Assembly (NCBI GenBank): GCA_945860725.1
Contig: CAMAQZ010000019.1
Location: forward strand, 1 to 32,210
Source: Klebsiella pneumoniae
Lineage (GTDB): Bacteria > Pseudomonadota > Gammaproteobacteria > Steroidobacterales > Steroidobacteraceae
Direction of reading: 5' to 3'
DNA: 32,210 bases
The translations under genes and the position numbers were made by a program. The stretch's first letter is position 1; each line of letters starts with the position of its first letter. The notes beneath the pieces were generated by a model, which saw nothing but the letters and a program-made list of their open reading frames with translations, had not been told where the DNA came from and did not search any database. Shown here piece after piece: positions 1 to 7,983 of this stretch.

Positions 1-69
1 CACGACGAGGATCTCGACCAGGGTGAACCCGGTCGTAGGACCGAGGGCGGGGCGACGCTCAGTCGCCAA
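1..69 (-). CDS. Type II secretion pseudopilin, GspH-like, N-terminal fragment
   Basis: Only the first ~23 residues lie in the window; the gene continues beyond base 1. The minus strand reads a glycine followed by FTLVEILVV, the prepilin peptidase cleavage site and start of the hydrophobic helix of type IV pilin-like proteins, with the Glu at mature position 5 that is needed for assembly. The frame follows gspG directly and overlaps its stop codon if a TTG at 69-67 is the start; no ATG or GTG lies between there and the FTLVE motif, so the start is uncertain. By position after gspG it should be the minor pseudopilin GspH, but GspI cannot be excluded from so short a fragment. Confidence 0.7.
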   Translation of the reverse strand, partial: MATERRPALGPTTGFTLVEILVV

Positions 70-502
70 GGTTCCAATTGCCGATGTTGTCCCGGTCGGA
101 CTCGGGGCCACCCTCTTGACCATCGGGCCCCATCGACCAGAGATCGAACCCGCCGCCCCGCTGCGCCGGGATGCGATAGCGATATTCATTGCCCCAAGGA
201 TCGCGCGAGACCCGCGCGAGATACCCGCCCGGCTTCCAATTACGGATCGACGGGTCAACGGGTTGGGTGACGAGGGCGGTGAGGCCTTGTTCGGTGCTCG
301 GTAGACGCGCTGTGTCCAAGCGGTACATCGCGAGAGCGGTCTCGAGAGACTGGATGTCGCCACGCGCCTTGGTGAGGCGCGCATCGTCCACGCGACCCAT
401 GACGCGCGGCACGATGAACGCGGCCAAGAGCGCCAAGATGACGACGACGACGAGGATCTCGATGAGCGTAAAGCCGCGTGGGCGGCGGCGGAGGTCGGTC
501 AC
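59..502 (-). CDS. gspG: Type II secretion major pseudopilin GspG
   Basis: Major pseudopilin of the type II secretion system, the inner-membrane/periplasm pseudopilus that pushes folded proteins through the outer-membrane secretin. A short basic leader (VTDLRRRPRG) precedes the FTLIE cleavage motif and a ~20-residue hydrophobic helix. The C-terminal part has the GspG pattern: LPSTEQGLTAL, WKPGGYL, DPWGNEY, and the acidic GPDGQEGGPESDRDN segment that binds calcium in known family members. I chose the GTG at 502 because a GGAG sits six bases upstream and the leader then has the usual length (10 residues; 147 aa in all). An alternative GTG at 559 overlaps the upstream stop codon as GTGA and would give an unusually long 29-residue leader. 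It is co-directional with the fragment at 1-69 and with the two lipoprotein genes upstream. Confidence 0.93.
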   Translation of the reverse strand: MTDLRRRPRGFTLIEILVVVVILALLAAFIVPRVMGRVDDARLTKARGDIQSLETALAMYRLDTARLPSTEQGLTALVTQPVDPSIRNWKPGGYLARVSRDPWGNEYRYRIPAQRGGGFDLWSMGPDGQEGGPESDRDNIGNWNLGD

Positions 503-555
503 GGCGGACTCCGGAGCGATAGAAACGGTCCGGATGATAGCAAAGCTGCGAGCGC

Positions 556-924
556 TCACTTCGGGCGGCAGACCACTCCCGGCAACTCATACAACGTCTG
601 CGAGCTGCGTTCGCGCGCGAAACACGACTTTCCGTCTGTCATAAGATCGAAATAGACGGGCAGCGCGGGACTGTTCCCCTCGAAAGGACCGGGCGGCGGC
701 GGTTGAACGACGATGACCGGTTCGCGACCGAGATCGCTCCCGGCGAACGACAGCTGCCCGTCGCGGGTGGTGGCCATCACCACCGTCTTGATCGCATCCC
801 TGGCCGCTGGCGTGTCCACGACGAGGACAGCCGGCCGCTGCCCGCCGCCCTCTACGGTGTGACAGGCCGCCGCACCGACCAACAGCGCCGACAGCACCGT
901 GACGCCGGCGAGACGTGTCGCCAT
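556..924 (-). CDS. Small putative lipoprotein, function unknown
   Basis: A 122-residue protein with an N-terminal hydrophobic signal (LAGVTVLSALLVGAAAC) ending in a cysteine at residue 21, which suggests a lipoprotein, although the residues before the Cys (GAA) are only loosely lipobox-like. The mature part has a VVQPPPPGPF proline stretch and two further cysteines near the C-terminus (KSCFARE, GVVCRP) that could form a disulfide. I do not recognise a family. It begins one base after the stop codon of the S41 peptidase gene and ends next to gspG, so it is probably co-transcribed with both. A role in secretion or as a partner of the peptidase is only an inference from position. Confidence 0.7.
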   Translation of the reverse strand: MATRLAGVTVLSALLVGAAACHTVEGGGQRPAVLVVDTPAARDAIKTVVMATTRDGQLSFAGSDLGREPVIVVQPPPPGPFEGNSPALPVYFDLMTDGKSCFARERSSQTLYELPGVVCRPK

Positions 925-925
925 G

Positions 926-2635
926 TCATCGTGCTCCGCGGAAGCCGGCCGGCAGGGTCATGTCGTAGTTGGTCTCCATCACGCCAGGCGCGGGCGGACG
1001 CAGGGACAGGCCGCTGTCGCCGCTGGCACGGTCTTGATCGCCGGGGGTCGCGCCGGAGGTAGGGGTCGGACAACTGCCGTTGGCGCGGAACTGCAGCGCG
1101 GCGGCAAGCAATCCCTCCGCCGGGTCGCCGAGTTCGCGGGTGAGATCATCCGCCACCTGACAGCCTGGCGCCCGGACGCCGAACGCCGCGGTCGAATTGT
1201 TGGGTGTGAAGCCATCCGCATAGTCGCCGAAGGACTGGTCGTTCGTGGTCTGGAACTGGATGGTGTAGTAGGTCTCGCCACAATTGTCCTGTGGGTAGAA
1301 ACCGAAGGGCTTGCCGCAGGTGGTCGCGCCGATGACGTTGACCTCGAAGTTGATGCCGCGCAGCCCGTTGATCACCGCTTCGCTCGCGCTGCAGGTGTCG
1401 GCCGTGGTCAACACGAAGACGCGATTGATCGTGAGCGTCGGCAGGACCTGGTTGGGCGAGAGGATGTTCCCGAAACCGATGGTCTGGTTGTAGAACGGCG
1501 TCGGGTTGTTGGATTGCCCCGTCACCGGGTTGATGGCGCCCGCCGCTGCGTTGAAGCGCAGACGCGAGAACGCGCGGCTCGCCGTCCGGCTCGCGCCGGC
1601 GATCATGTACGCGAGCTGCGAGGACACAGCAAGCAGGCCACCGCCGTTGTAGCGCAGGTCGAGGACGAGGTCGGTCACGCTGTTGATCCGCATTTCGGTG
1701 ATCGCTTGGATGATCGCGCGCTCACTCTCGAAGGGACTGAAGGTGTTGAAGAGGATGTACCCGACCTTGCCCGTCGGTGTGTCGACGACGCGCGTCCGGT
1801 TAACGGGGCTCGGCGACAGATTGATCGAGGTGAGTGTCACGGTGCGGTCGGCCGTCGCACCCGGGTCACGGACGACAAAAGTGGTCGAGGTCCCGGCTGT
1901 CGACGGGAACAACGCGGCGTTCAAACGGTTCACATCGTCCTGCGTATTGGCGTTCACGAGGTCGACACCGTTGATGCGCAGGAGGCGTGATCCGCGCACC
2001 AGCGCAGCCTGGCCAGCAGTCACGGCGGCGGCAGGTGATTGCGGCTCCGTGTAACCGACACGCACATCCCGGGGCGGCGAGCTCGCTTTGAACACATAGT
2101 CGGCGCCGTAGGTGGCGCTCGGCGCGGATTCCTGCCGGCGCTGGTAGGCCTCAGTCGACTCGTTGAAGTGGAAGTCGTCCTTATCCTTGGCGGACGGAGT
2201 CTTCGCCGTGGTCTTCAGAACGTTAAAATAGGCAATCCGAGTGGAGAAATTCGTCGGATTCTGGTCGGTGACTTCAGAGTTCCAAAGATAAGTGTCTTGG
2301 GTCCAGGAGCGCAACCAGAACCGCTCCTCGAGTGCGGTCCCAGAGCGGTCCGGGAACGGACGGCCGTTCAGATCATTTCCGGTCCGCGGGATCTCGCAGC
2401 GGTCCTTGAAGGTGCTGGCGGCCGCGAACACGCCCGGCGTCCAAGTCGGGCCGACCGGCGGCGGCGGAGGGACGGGCGGCGGCGGCGGCGTAACGACGAT
2501 CGGCGGCGGGGTCGACGAGCCACCACCGCCACCACTACAGGCGCTCAGGCCCATCGCCGAGAGACACACCGCGGCCGCGAGCAGTCGGGCACGCGCACGA
2601 GCGTCTGCATGCGGGTTCAGCGTAGCTGTTGACAT
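926..2635 (-). CDS. S41-family (C-terminal processing type) peptidase, lipoprotein
   Basis: Serine peptidase of the S41/Ctp class, 569 aa, predicted to be anchored outside the inner membrane. The signal ends in the lipobox LSAC (Cys33), followed by a glycine run and a long proline-rich linker (about 45-63). A PDZ-like region (about 180-270, with LLRINGVDLV) precedes the catalytic domain (about 285-520). The catalytic pair is visible: Ser416 in TCSASE and Lys442 in CGKPFG, 26 residues apart (25 in E. coli Prc). The DLRYNGGG segment at about 326-333 is the usual substrate-cradling strand. An AGGA six bases before the ATG supports the start. It is divergent from fabD and heads the small minus-strand group leading into gspG. 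Substrate unknown. Confidence 0.88.
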   Translation of the reverse strand: MSTATLNPHADARARARLLAAAVCLSAMGLSACSGGGGGSSTPPPIVVTPPPPPVPPPPPVGPTWTPGVFAAASTFKDRCEIPRTGNDLNGRPFPDRSGTALEERFWLRSWTQDTYLWNSEVTDQNPTNFSTRIAYFNVLKTTAKTPSAKDKDDFHFNESTEAYQRRQESAPSATYGADYVFKASSPPRDVRVGYTEPQSPAAAVTAGQAALVRGSRLLRINGVDLVNANTQDDVNRLNAALFPSTAGTSTTFVVRDPGATADRTVTLTSINLSPSPVNRTRVVDTPTGKVGYILFNTFSPFESERAIIQAITEMRINSVTDLVLDLRYNGGGLLAVSSQLAYMIAGASRTASRAFSRLRFNAAAGAINPVTGQSNNPTPFYNQTIGFGNILSPNQVLPTLTINRVFVLTTADTCSASEAVINGLRGINFEVNVIGATTCGKPFGFYPQDNCGETYYTIQFQTTNDQSFGDYADGFTPNNSTAAFGVRAPGCQVADDLTRELGDPAEGLLAAALQFRANGSCPTPTSGATPGDQDRASGDSGLSLRPPAPGVMETNYDMTLPAGFRGAR

Positions 2636-2780
2636 GGTGATTCCTTGGAGAAGCTAGAGGAAAAAGGTGCAGGGTCGGTCGATGGGGGTGCTATACAAGC
2701 CACTGAATCCTACGGCACATTTAGGGATAAATACGAGTCGACGCAGCCAAATTGGACAGGCCCTACGCGGCTCGGGACGG

Positions 2781-2806
2781 TTGATTTTGCCTTGTGGTCG
2801 TATACT
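2781..2806 (+). promoter_or_regulatory. Possible fabD promoter
   Basis: A good -10 hexamer TATACT lies at 2801-2806, 31 bases before the fabD start. The nearest -35-like hexamer is TTGATT at 2781-2786, but the spacer is only 14 bases, so the -10 call is better supported than the -35. It lies in the 202-base divergent gap between the S41 peptidase gene and fabD. Confidence 0.3.
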
Positions 2807-2837
2807 GGTAAATCCGTGTACACCCATCGAGGGGCTG

Positions 2838-3779
2838 ATGTCGCAAGCGTTCCTGTTTCCGGGGCAAGGGTCCCAGTCGGTTGGAATGATGGCCTCGCTG
2901 GCCGAGGCGTACCCCGTGGTGCGCGCGACCTTCGACGCCGCCTCCGGTGTGCTCGGCTACGACCTTTGGGCGCTCGCGCAGCAAGGTCCCGCCGAGCAGC
3001 TCGCGCTCACCGAGATCACGCAGCCCATCATGCTGGTCGCTGGGGTCGCGACTTATCGCGCCTGGCGCGCGGCGGGTGGCGCGGCGCCGGACTGGGTCGC
3101 GGGCCATAGCCTCGGCGAATTCACGGCCTTGGTCGCGGCGGGCACGCTTAGTTTCGAGGATGCAGTCGATCTTGTGCGCGTGCGCGGCGAGCTCATGCGC
3201 GATGCGGTGCCGGGCGGACAGGGCGGCATGGCCGCGGTGCTCGGCCTCGAGGACGCTGACATGGAGGCCGTCTGTGCCGCCGCTGCCCAAGGCGAAGTGG
3301 TCGAGGCGGTGAATTTCAACGCGCCCGGGCAGGTGGTCATCGCCGGTCATCGGACGGCGCTGGCGCGCGCCATCGAGGGCGCCAAGGCCCAAGGCGCCAA
3401 GCGTGCGCTGCCGGTGGCGATCAGCGTGCCTTGTCACAGCAGTCTGATGCGCCCGGCCGCCGAACGGCTGCGCGAGCGCTTGGCGAAGTCCCCTCTCGCC
3501 CAGCCGCAGTGCCGCTTCCTGAGTTCAGCGGATGCGCAGGAGTATCGCGATCCGGAGGCGATCCGCGATCTGCTCTACCGGCAGCTCGCAAGTCCGGTGC
3601 GTTGGGTGGCGACCATGCAGGCCTTGGTCGGTCTTGGCGTCACACGCTTCGTCGAGTGTGGCCCCGGCAAGGTGCTCGCGGGGTTGCACCGTCGCATCGA
3701 CAAGACACGGGGCATCGAGGCGATGGCGCTCGAGGATCCGGCGTCTCTCAGTTCGGCGCTCGCAGGAGGTGCAGCATGA
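2838..3779 (+). CDS. fabD: Malonyl-CoA:ACP transacylase FabD
   Basis: Transfers malonyl from CoA to acyl carrier protein, supplying the extender unit for cytoplasmic type II fatty acid synthesis. At 313 aa it has the normal length. The N-terminal FPGQGSQ motif, the nucleophile elbow GHSLGE (Ser91) and the catalytic His200 in VPCHSS are all present and match the E. coli positions within one residue. The frame is open for 57 codons upstream, but the ATG at 2838 starts exactly where the family starts and follows a GAGGGG. It overlaps fabG by ATGA. Usual upstream partners plsX, fabH and rpmF are not in the window; a divergent peptidase gene is there instead. Confidence 0.97.
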   Translation: MSQAFLFPGQGSQSVGMMASLAEAYPVVRATFDAASGVLGYDLWALAQQGPAEQLALTEITQPIMLVAGVATYRAWRAAGGAAPDWVAGHSLGEFTALVAAGTLSFEDAVDLVRVRGELMRDAVPGGQGGMAAVLGLEDADMEAVCAAAAQGEVVEAVNFNAPGQVVIAGHRTALARAIEGAKAQGAKRALPVAISVPCHSSLMRPAAERLRERLAKSPLAQPQCRFLSSADAQEYRDPEAIRDLLYRQLASPVRWVATMQALVGLGVTRFVECGPGKVLAGLHRRIDKTRGIEAMALEDPASLSSALAGGAA

Positions 3780-4525
3780 CGGGTGTATTAACGGGTCAGA
3801 CCGCGCTCGTGACCGGCGCCTCGCGCGGCATCGGCCGCGCCATCGCCGAGGCGTTGGCGAACGCCGGAGCCCAGGTTATCGGCACGGCCACCACGCCCGC
3901 AGGCGCGGAGGCCATCACGGCCTGGCTCGGCGGCGCGGTGACGGCTGGGCGCGGTGCGGTGCTCGATGTGGCGGACGCCGCCTCGGTCGAGGCCTTGCTG
4001 GGCAGCTTGGAGGCGGTGAGCGAAATGCCCGGCATCCTGGTTAACAATGCGGGTATCACCCGCGATGGGCTCTTGATGCGCATGAAGCCCGAGGACTGGG
4101 ACGCCGTGCTGCTCACCGACCTCACCTCGGTGTTCCGGCTGTCCCGGGGTTGCATCAAACACATGATCAAGCAGCGCCAGGGGCGCATTGTGAACATCAC
4201 CTCGGTGGTCGGTGCCATGGGCAGCGCCGGCCAGACCAACTACGCCGCCGCCAAGGCCGGGGTCATCGGTTTCACCAAATCCTTGGCCAAAGAGGTTGGT
4301 AGCCGAAACATCACGGTGAATGCGATCGCACCGGGCTTCATCGATACCGATATGACGCGGGCGGTGGACGAGAACGTCCGCACGGCCTGGATGTCCGGTA
4401 TCCCGCTCGGTCGGCTCGGTGCGCCGGAGGATGTGGCCGCCGCGGTGCTCTACCTGACATCGCCCTCCGGGGGGTATCTCACGGGACAGACGCTGCATGT
4501 GAACGGTGGTCTATACATGCCCTGA
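3776..4525 (+). CDS. fabG: 3-oxoacyl-ACP reductase FabG
   Basis: NADPH-dependent reductase of the fatty acid elongation cycle, short-chain dehydrogenase/reductase family, 249 aa. It has the cofactor motif TGASRGIG (13-20), NNAG (90-93), catalytic Ser143, and Tyr156/Lys160 in NYAAAK. The C-terminus (LHVNGGLYMP) is typical of FabG. The start is fixed by a perfect AGGAGGT at 3764-3770, five bases before the ATG, and by the ATGA overlap with fabD. One oddity: where E. coli FabG has the tetrad Asn in TNLSSVF, this protein reads TDLTSVF, with Asp115. Everything else fits a functional FabG in its normal operon position. Confidence 0.96.
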   Translation: MTGVLTGQTALVTGASRGIGRAIAEALANAGAQVIGTATTPAGAEAITAWLGGAVTAGRGAVLDVADAASVEALLGSLEAVSEMPGILVNNAGITRDGLLMRMKPEDWDAVLLTDLTSVFRLSRGCIKHMIKQRQGRIVNITSVVGAMGSAGQTNYAAAKAGVIGFTKSLAKEVGSRNITVNAIAPGFIDTDMTRAVDENVRTAWMSGIPLGRLGAPEDVAAAVLYLTSPSGGYLTGQTLHVNGGLYMP

Positions 4526-4567
4526 GGGGGTATTTCTGTTTAAAAACAGGCATTTATGCCCCTGGGT

Positions 4568-4596
4568 TTGGCGTAATCGTCCGCATCCTCTACAAT
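4568..4596 (+). promoter_or_regulatory. Sigma-70 type promoter for acpP
   Basis: TTGGCG (4568-4573), a 17-base spacer, and TACAAT (4591-4596) form a good sigma-70 promoter 63 bases before the acpP start. A separate acpP promoter inside the fab cluster fits the very high demand for acyl carrier protein. Just upstream, 4536-4566 holds two small inverted repeats (CTGTT/AACAG and GGCAT/ATGCC) without a T-run. Confidence 0.7.
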
Positions 4597-4659
4597 GTTG
4601 CCCTCGCTGGGTCCGGGCCCGGTCGCTAAACCAAGAATCGCAGAGAGGTCTACGCACTG

Positions 4660-4899
4660 ATGAGCACCGTCGAAACGCAAGTCAAAGCCATCGTTGCTGA
4701 GCAGCTTGGCGTCAAGCTCGAGCAGGTCACCAACAATGCCTCGTTCGTCGACGATCTCGGGGCCGACTCCCTCGACACCGTCGAACTCGTCATGGCTCTC
4801 GAAGAAGAGTTCGAGACCGAGATCCCCGACGAAGATGCCGAGAAGATCACTTCGGTCCAGCAGGCCATCGATTACGTGACGGCTCGCCGCAAGGCCTGA
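4660..4899 (+). CDS. acpP: Acyl carrier protein AcpP
   Basis: The small acidic carrier (79 aa) that holds acyl chains on 4'-phosphopantetheine during fatty acid synthesis. The attachment serine is Ser37 in [18 protein letters not shown], the hallmark motif with the helix-II acidic patch recognised by partner enzymes. The length and the N-terminus are standard. AGAGGT at 4644-4649 is a plausible ribosome binding site, ten bases before the ATG. It has its own promoter at 4568-4596 and is followed by a strong hairpin (4917-4945) before fabF. Confidence 0.98.
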   Translation: MSTVETQVKAIVAEQLGVKLEQVTNNASFVDDLGADSLDTVELVMALEEEFETEIPDEDAEKITSVQQAIDYVTARRKA

Positions 4900-4916
4900 C
4901 CGTCCGACGCCGATCC

Positions 4917-4945
4917 CGCGGGGCCGGCCTTGTGCCGGTCCCGCG
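4917..4945 (+). other. Strong intergenic hairpin between acpP and fabF
   Basis: A 12-bp stem (4917-4928 with 4934-4945, one G-U pair) closes a five-base loop (CTTGT). No T-run follows, so it is not a standard intrinsic terminator. It lies 18 bases after the acpP stop and 21 bases before fabF, where it could protect the acpP 3' end or cause partial termination so that acpP exceeds fabF in the cell. Confidence 0.65.
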
Positions 4946-4966
4946 CAGTTCCTGAGCGGAGCGCGC

Positions 4967-6214
4967 ATGAGCAAGCGGCGAGTCGTCGTCACCGGCCTCG
5001 GGATCGTCTCCCCGGTCGGAAGCACCATCGAATCAGCCTGGCAGTCCATCCTGCGAGGCGACAGCGGCATCGGCCCGATCACGCGCTTTGATGCAAGCGC
5101 GTACGCCACCCGCATCGGCGGGGCGGTCCGCGGGTTCACCATCAGCGATTACATCTCGCCGAAGGAAGCTCGGCGGATGGACGAATTCATCCACTATGGG
5201 GTTGCTGCGGGCATCCAAGCGGTCACGAATTCCGGCATCGATTTCGCCACCCTCGATCCGGAGCGCTGTGGCGTCATCGCCGGCGCGGGGATCGGGGGGC
5301 TCGCCACCATCGAAGCGGAGTACGAGTCCTACCTGCAGGTGGGCGGTCCGCGCAAGATCTCGCCATTTTTTATCCCGTCCTCGATCATCAACATGATCGC
5401 GGGTCACCTCTCCATCCGCTTCGGACTCAAGGGTCCGAACCTCGGCGTGGTCACCGCCTGCACGACCTCCACACACGCCATCGGACTCGGCTATCGCACC
5501 ATCCAATACGGTGACGCCGATGTGATGCTGGCCGGCGGTGGCGAGATGTCGACCACCAAGCTCGGTATCGGTGGGTTCTCCCAGGCGCGTGCGCTCTCCG
5601 AGCGTAACGATGACCCGCAGGGTGCCTCGCGTCCCTGGGACCGTGACCGCGACGGCTTCGTCGCTTCGGACGGCGGCGGCGCGCTGCTGCTCGAAGAGCT
5701 CGAGCACGCCAAGCGACGCGGTGCCACGATCCTCGCGGAGCTGGTCGGCTTCGGCATGAGCGGTGACGCCCATCACATCACCGCCCCCCCTGAGGACGGC
5801 GCCGGGGCAAGGCTCGCCATGCAGAACGCCTTGCGCGACGCGCAGCTTGCGCCGGATGCGGTGCATTATTTGAACGCGCACGCGACCTCCACACCGCTCG
5901 GCGACCGCGCCGAGACGAACGCGATCAAACAGGCCTTCGGCGCACACTCGGCACGGCTCGCCGTGAGCTCCACCAAATCCATGACGGGACACCTGCTGGG
6001 TGCCGCGGGTGTGGTCGAAGCGATCTTCACCATCCTTGCACTGCGCGACCAGGTGGCCCCGCCCACCATCAACCTCGCCGATCCGGACCCGGAGTGTGAC
6101 CTCGACTATGTGCCGCATGTCGCCCGACAGATGGATCTCGATGTCGTCATGTCGAACTCCTTCGGCTTCGGTGGCACCAACGGCACCCTGGTCTTCCGCC
6201 GGTTCGCAGGCTGA
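4967..6214 (+). CDS. fabF: 3-oxoacyl-ACP synthase II FabF (KAS II)
   Basis: Condensing enzyme of fatty acid elongation, joining malonyl-ACP to acyl-ACP; 415 aa, normal for KAS II. The thiolase-fold Cys-His-His set is present: Cys165 in TACTTS, His305 in NAHATSTP, His342 in [11 protein letters not shown], with the conserved Lys337. The stretch [10 protein letters not shown] is the FabF signature (E. coli has GFGMSSDAYH), which separates it from FabB. A GAGCGGAG precedes the ATG. It follows acpP after a 67-base gap holding a hairpin and is followed by mltG, the common gammaproteobacterial order. Confidence 0.97.
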   Translation: MSKRRVVVTGLGIVSPVGSTIESAWQSILRGDSGIGPITRFDASAYATRIGGAVRGFTISDYISPKEARRMDEFIHYGVAAGIQAVTNSGIDFATLDPERCGVIAGAGIGGLATIEAEYESYLQVGGPRKISPFFIPSSIINMIAGHLSIRFGLKGPNLGVVTACTTSTHAIGLGYRTIQYGDADVMLAGGGEMSTTKLGIGGFSQARALSERNDDPQGASRPWDRDRDGFVASDGGGALLLEELEHAKRRGATILAELVGFGMSGDAHHITAPPEDGAGARLAMQNALRDAQLAPDAVHYLNAHATSTPLGDRAETNAIKQAFGAHSARLAVSSTKSMTGHLLGAAGVVEAIFTILALRDQVAPPTINLADPDPECDLDYVPHVARQMDLDVVMSNSFGFGGTNGTLVFRRFAG

Positions 6215-6250
6215 GCGGCGTCCGGCGATCCATCGGTTTAGACTTGCGCC

Positions 6251-7309
6251 ATGGCGCGTCGTAGACCTCGCTCATGGCTTCGTTGGCTGATCGCCGTATC
6301 GCTGCTGCTCGCCGCGATCGCGGCCGCCTCGTTGTGGGGGCTCTCCGCGATCGACCGACCCGGCCCGAACGCGACTGAACTGCGCATCGAGGTCAAGGCC
6401 GGCAGCTCCCTGCGCGCCGCTTTGAGGACGACCGCCGAGGCGGGCGCATTGCGTTATCCGCGTTTACTCGAACTCTACAGCCGCGCCCTGCACCCGACGC
6501 GGCGTGTCACCGCCGGCCGCTACGCGCTCGCACCGGGGCTCACGCCGCGGGCGCTGCTGGCGCAGCTCGAGGAGGGGCGGGTGGTCCTCGAGTCGCTCAC
6601 CCTGATCGAAGGCTCGCGCTACGCCGACCTGCGCCGCGCGCTGGCCCGGCATTCCGAGGTCGCGCAGACGCTCGCGGGCGTCGACGACGCGTCGGTGATG
6701 GCGCAGCTCGGGCTCGCGGGGGTGCATCCCGAGGGACGGTTCTTCCCGGACACCTACAAGTTCGCCGCCGGCACCTCCGACCTTGACCTGCTGCGCCTCG
6801 CGGCGACGCGCATGACCCGGGAACTCGATGCCGCCTGGCGCACCCGCGCGGCGGATCTGCCGCTCAAGTCGCCTGATGAACTGCTCACGCTCGCCTCGAT
6901 CATCGAGAAGGAATCCGCACGCGAGGACGAGCGCGATCGGATCGCAGGCGTTTTCATCTCGCGCTTGCGACTCGGTATGAAGCTGCAAACAGACCCGACG
7001 GTGATCTACGGTATTGGCGAAGCCTATGACGGTGACATCCGTCGGCGCGACCTCGCGACCGACACGCCGTACAACACCTACACGCGGGCTGGACTGACGC
7101 CAACACCGATCGCCTTAACGAGTGCCGCCGCGCTGCGTGCCGCGGCGCGCCCACGCACCACTGGCGAGATTTTCTTTGTGGCCACGGGTGAGCCGGACGG
7201 TTCGCACCGGTTCTCCCGGACCTACCGCGAGCACCAACAAGCCGTCGTAGCGATGCAGACCCGCCAGCGAGCGCGCCGCGCCGCGGCATCCGCCGAGGGC
7301 TTACGGTGA
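6251..7309 (+). CDS. mltG: Endolytic murein transglycosylase MltG (YceG-like)
   Basis: Cleaves nascent peptidoglycan strands at the inner membrane and sets glycan chain length. At 352 aa it has one N-terminal membrane helix (about 11-32) after a basic start (MARRRPRSW), then a LysM-like region and the catalytic domain. The catalytic Glu219 lies in LASIIEKESA, and HPEGRFFPDTY (about 159-169) and LQTDPTVIYG are the other family hallmarks. No strong ribosome binding site is visible before the ATG. Its stop overlaps the GTG start of tmk (GTGA), so the two are translationally coupled. Confidence 0.95.
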   Translation: MARRRPRSWLRWLIAVSLLLAAIAAASLWGLSAIDRPGPNATELRIEVKAGSSLRAALRTTAEAGALRYPRLLELYSRALHPTRRVTAGRYALAPGLTPRALLAQLEEGRVVLESLTLIEGSRYADLRRALARHSEVAQTLAGVDDASVMAQLGLAGVHPEGRFFPDTYKFAAGTSDLDLLRLAATRMTRELDAAWRTRAADLPLKSPDELLTLASIIEKESAREDERDRIAGVFISRLRLGMKLQTDPTVIYGIGEAYDGDIRRRDLATDTPYNTYTRAGLTPTPIALTSAAALRAAARPRTTGEIFFVATGEPDGSHRFSRTYREHQQAVVAMQTRQRARRAAASAEGLR

Positions 7310-7983
7310 CCCAGCGTGGCCGTTTCCTCACCCTAGAGGGCATCGAAGGCGCCGGCAAGAGCACGGTGGCAGCAGCGCTTGCCACGGCGCTGCGGGCGCG
7401 CGGCATCACGGTCATCGCCACACGCGAACCGGGCGGCACTCCGCTCGCCGAGCGCCTACGCGAAGTCGTGCTGCAGCGGGACGCAGAAACGCTCTCACCG
7501 CAGGCCGAAACACTGTTGATGTTCGCCGCGCGTGCCGTCCATGTGGACAACCTCATCCGACCGGCGCTCGCTCGGGGGGCATGGGTGATCTGCGACCGCT
7601 ACACCGACGCCACGCGCGCGTATCAGGGCGGTGGACGGGGTGTGGCAGCCGCCTTCATCGAAACCCTGTCGCGCGAGACCGTGGGCGAGATGACGCCCGA
7701 TTTGACGCTGCTGCTCGACCTTCCGGTCGAGACGGGGTTGCAACGCGCACACGCACGCCGTAACGCCAAGGGCGCCACAGCGGGCGTGGGTGAGCACGGG
7801 GACTTGCCCGATCGGTTCGAAGCCGAGACGGTGGTCTTCTTTAAACGCGTCCGCGAGCGCTATCTGGCGATCGCCGCAGCAGAGCCGCAGCGGGTTCGCA
7901 TCCTCGAGGCGACCCTGCCGCCCGCTGCGCTGCTCGATGCCGCGATGGACGCCGTGCAGCCCTGGTTCGAGTCGCAGCCATGA
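7306..7983 (+). CDS. tmk: Thymidylate kinase Tmk
   Basis: Phosphorylates dTMP to dTDP with ATP, essential for DNA synthesis; 225 aa. The P-loop GIEGAGKST (12-20), the CDRYTDATRAYQGGGRG block (Asp97-Arg98-Tyr99) and the LID region (about 145-165) are visible. It starts with GTG, fixed by the GTGA overlap with the mltG stop codon and by the family N-terminus (GRFLTLEG). It overlaps holB by ATGA. The mltG-tmk-holB order is a widespread bacterial arrangement. Confidence 0.96.
   Translation: MTQRGRFLTLEGIEGAGKSTVAAALATALRARGITVIATREPGGTPLAERLREVVLQRDAETLSPQAETLLMFAARAVHVDNLIRPALARGAWVICDRYTDATRAYQGGGRGVAAAFIETLSRETVGEMTPDLTLLLDLPVETGLQRAHARRNAKGATAGVGEHGDLPDRFEAETVVFFKRVRERYLAIAAAEPQRVRILEATLPPAALLDAAMDAVQPWFESQP

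Noticed and set aside
899-1990. 363-codon open frame on the plus strand opposite the S41 peptidase gene
   Set aside because: Arg/Gly/Asp-rich shadow of a GC-rich coding strand; the opposite strand has a full peptidase with catalytic residues.
2455-2535. GGC/GGT-rich triplet repeat
   Set aside because: It is the coding sequence of the Gly/Pro linker after the lipobox of the S41 peptidase.
5033-6118. 361-codon minus-strand open frame opposite fabF
   Set aside because: Mirror of fabF codon bias; fabF is certain and this frame shows no domain.
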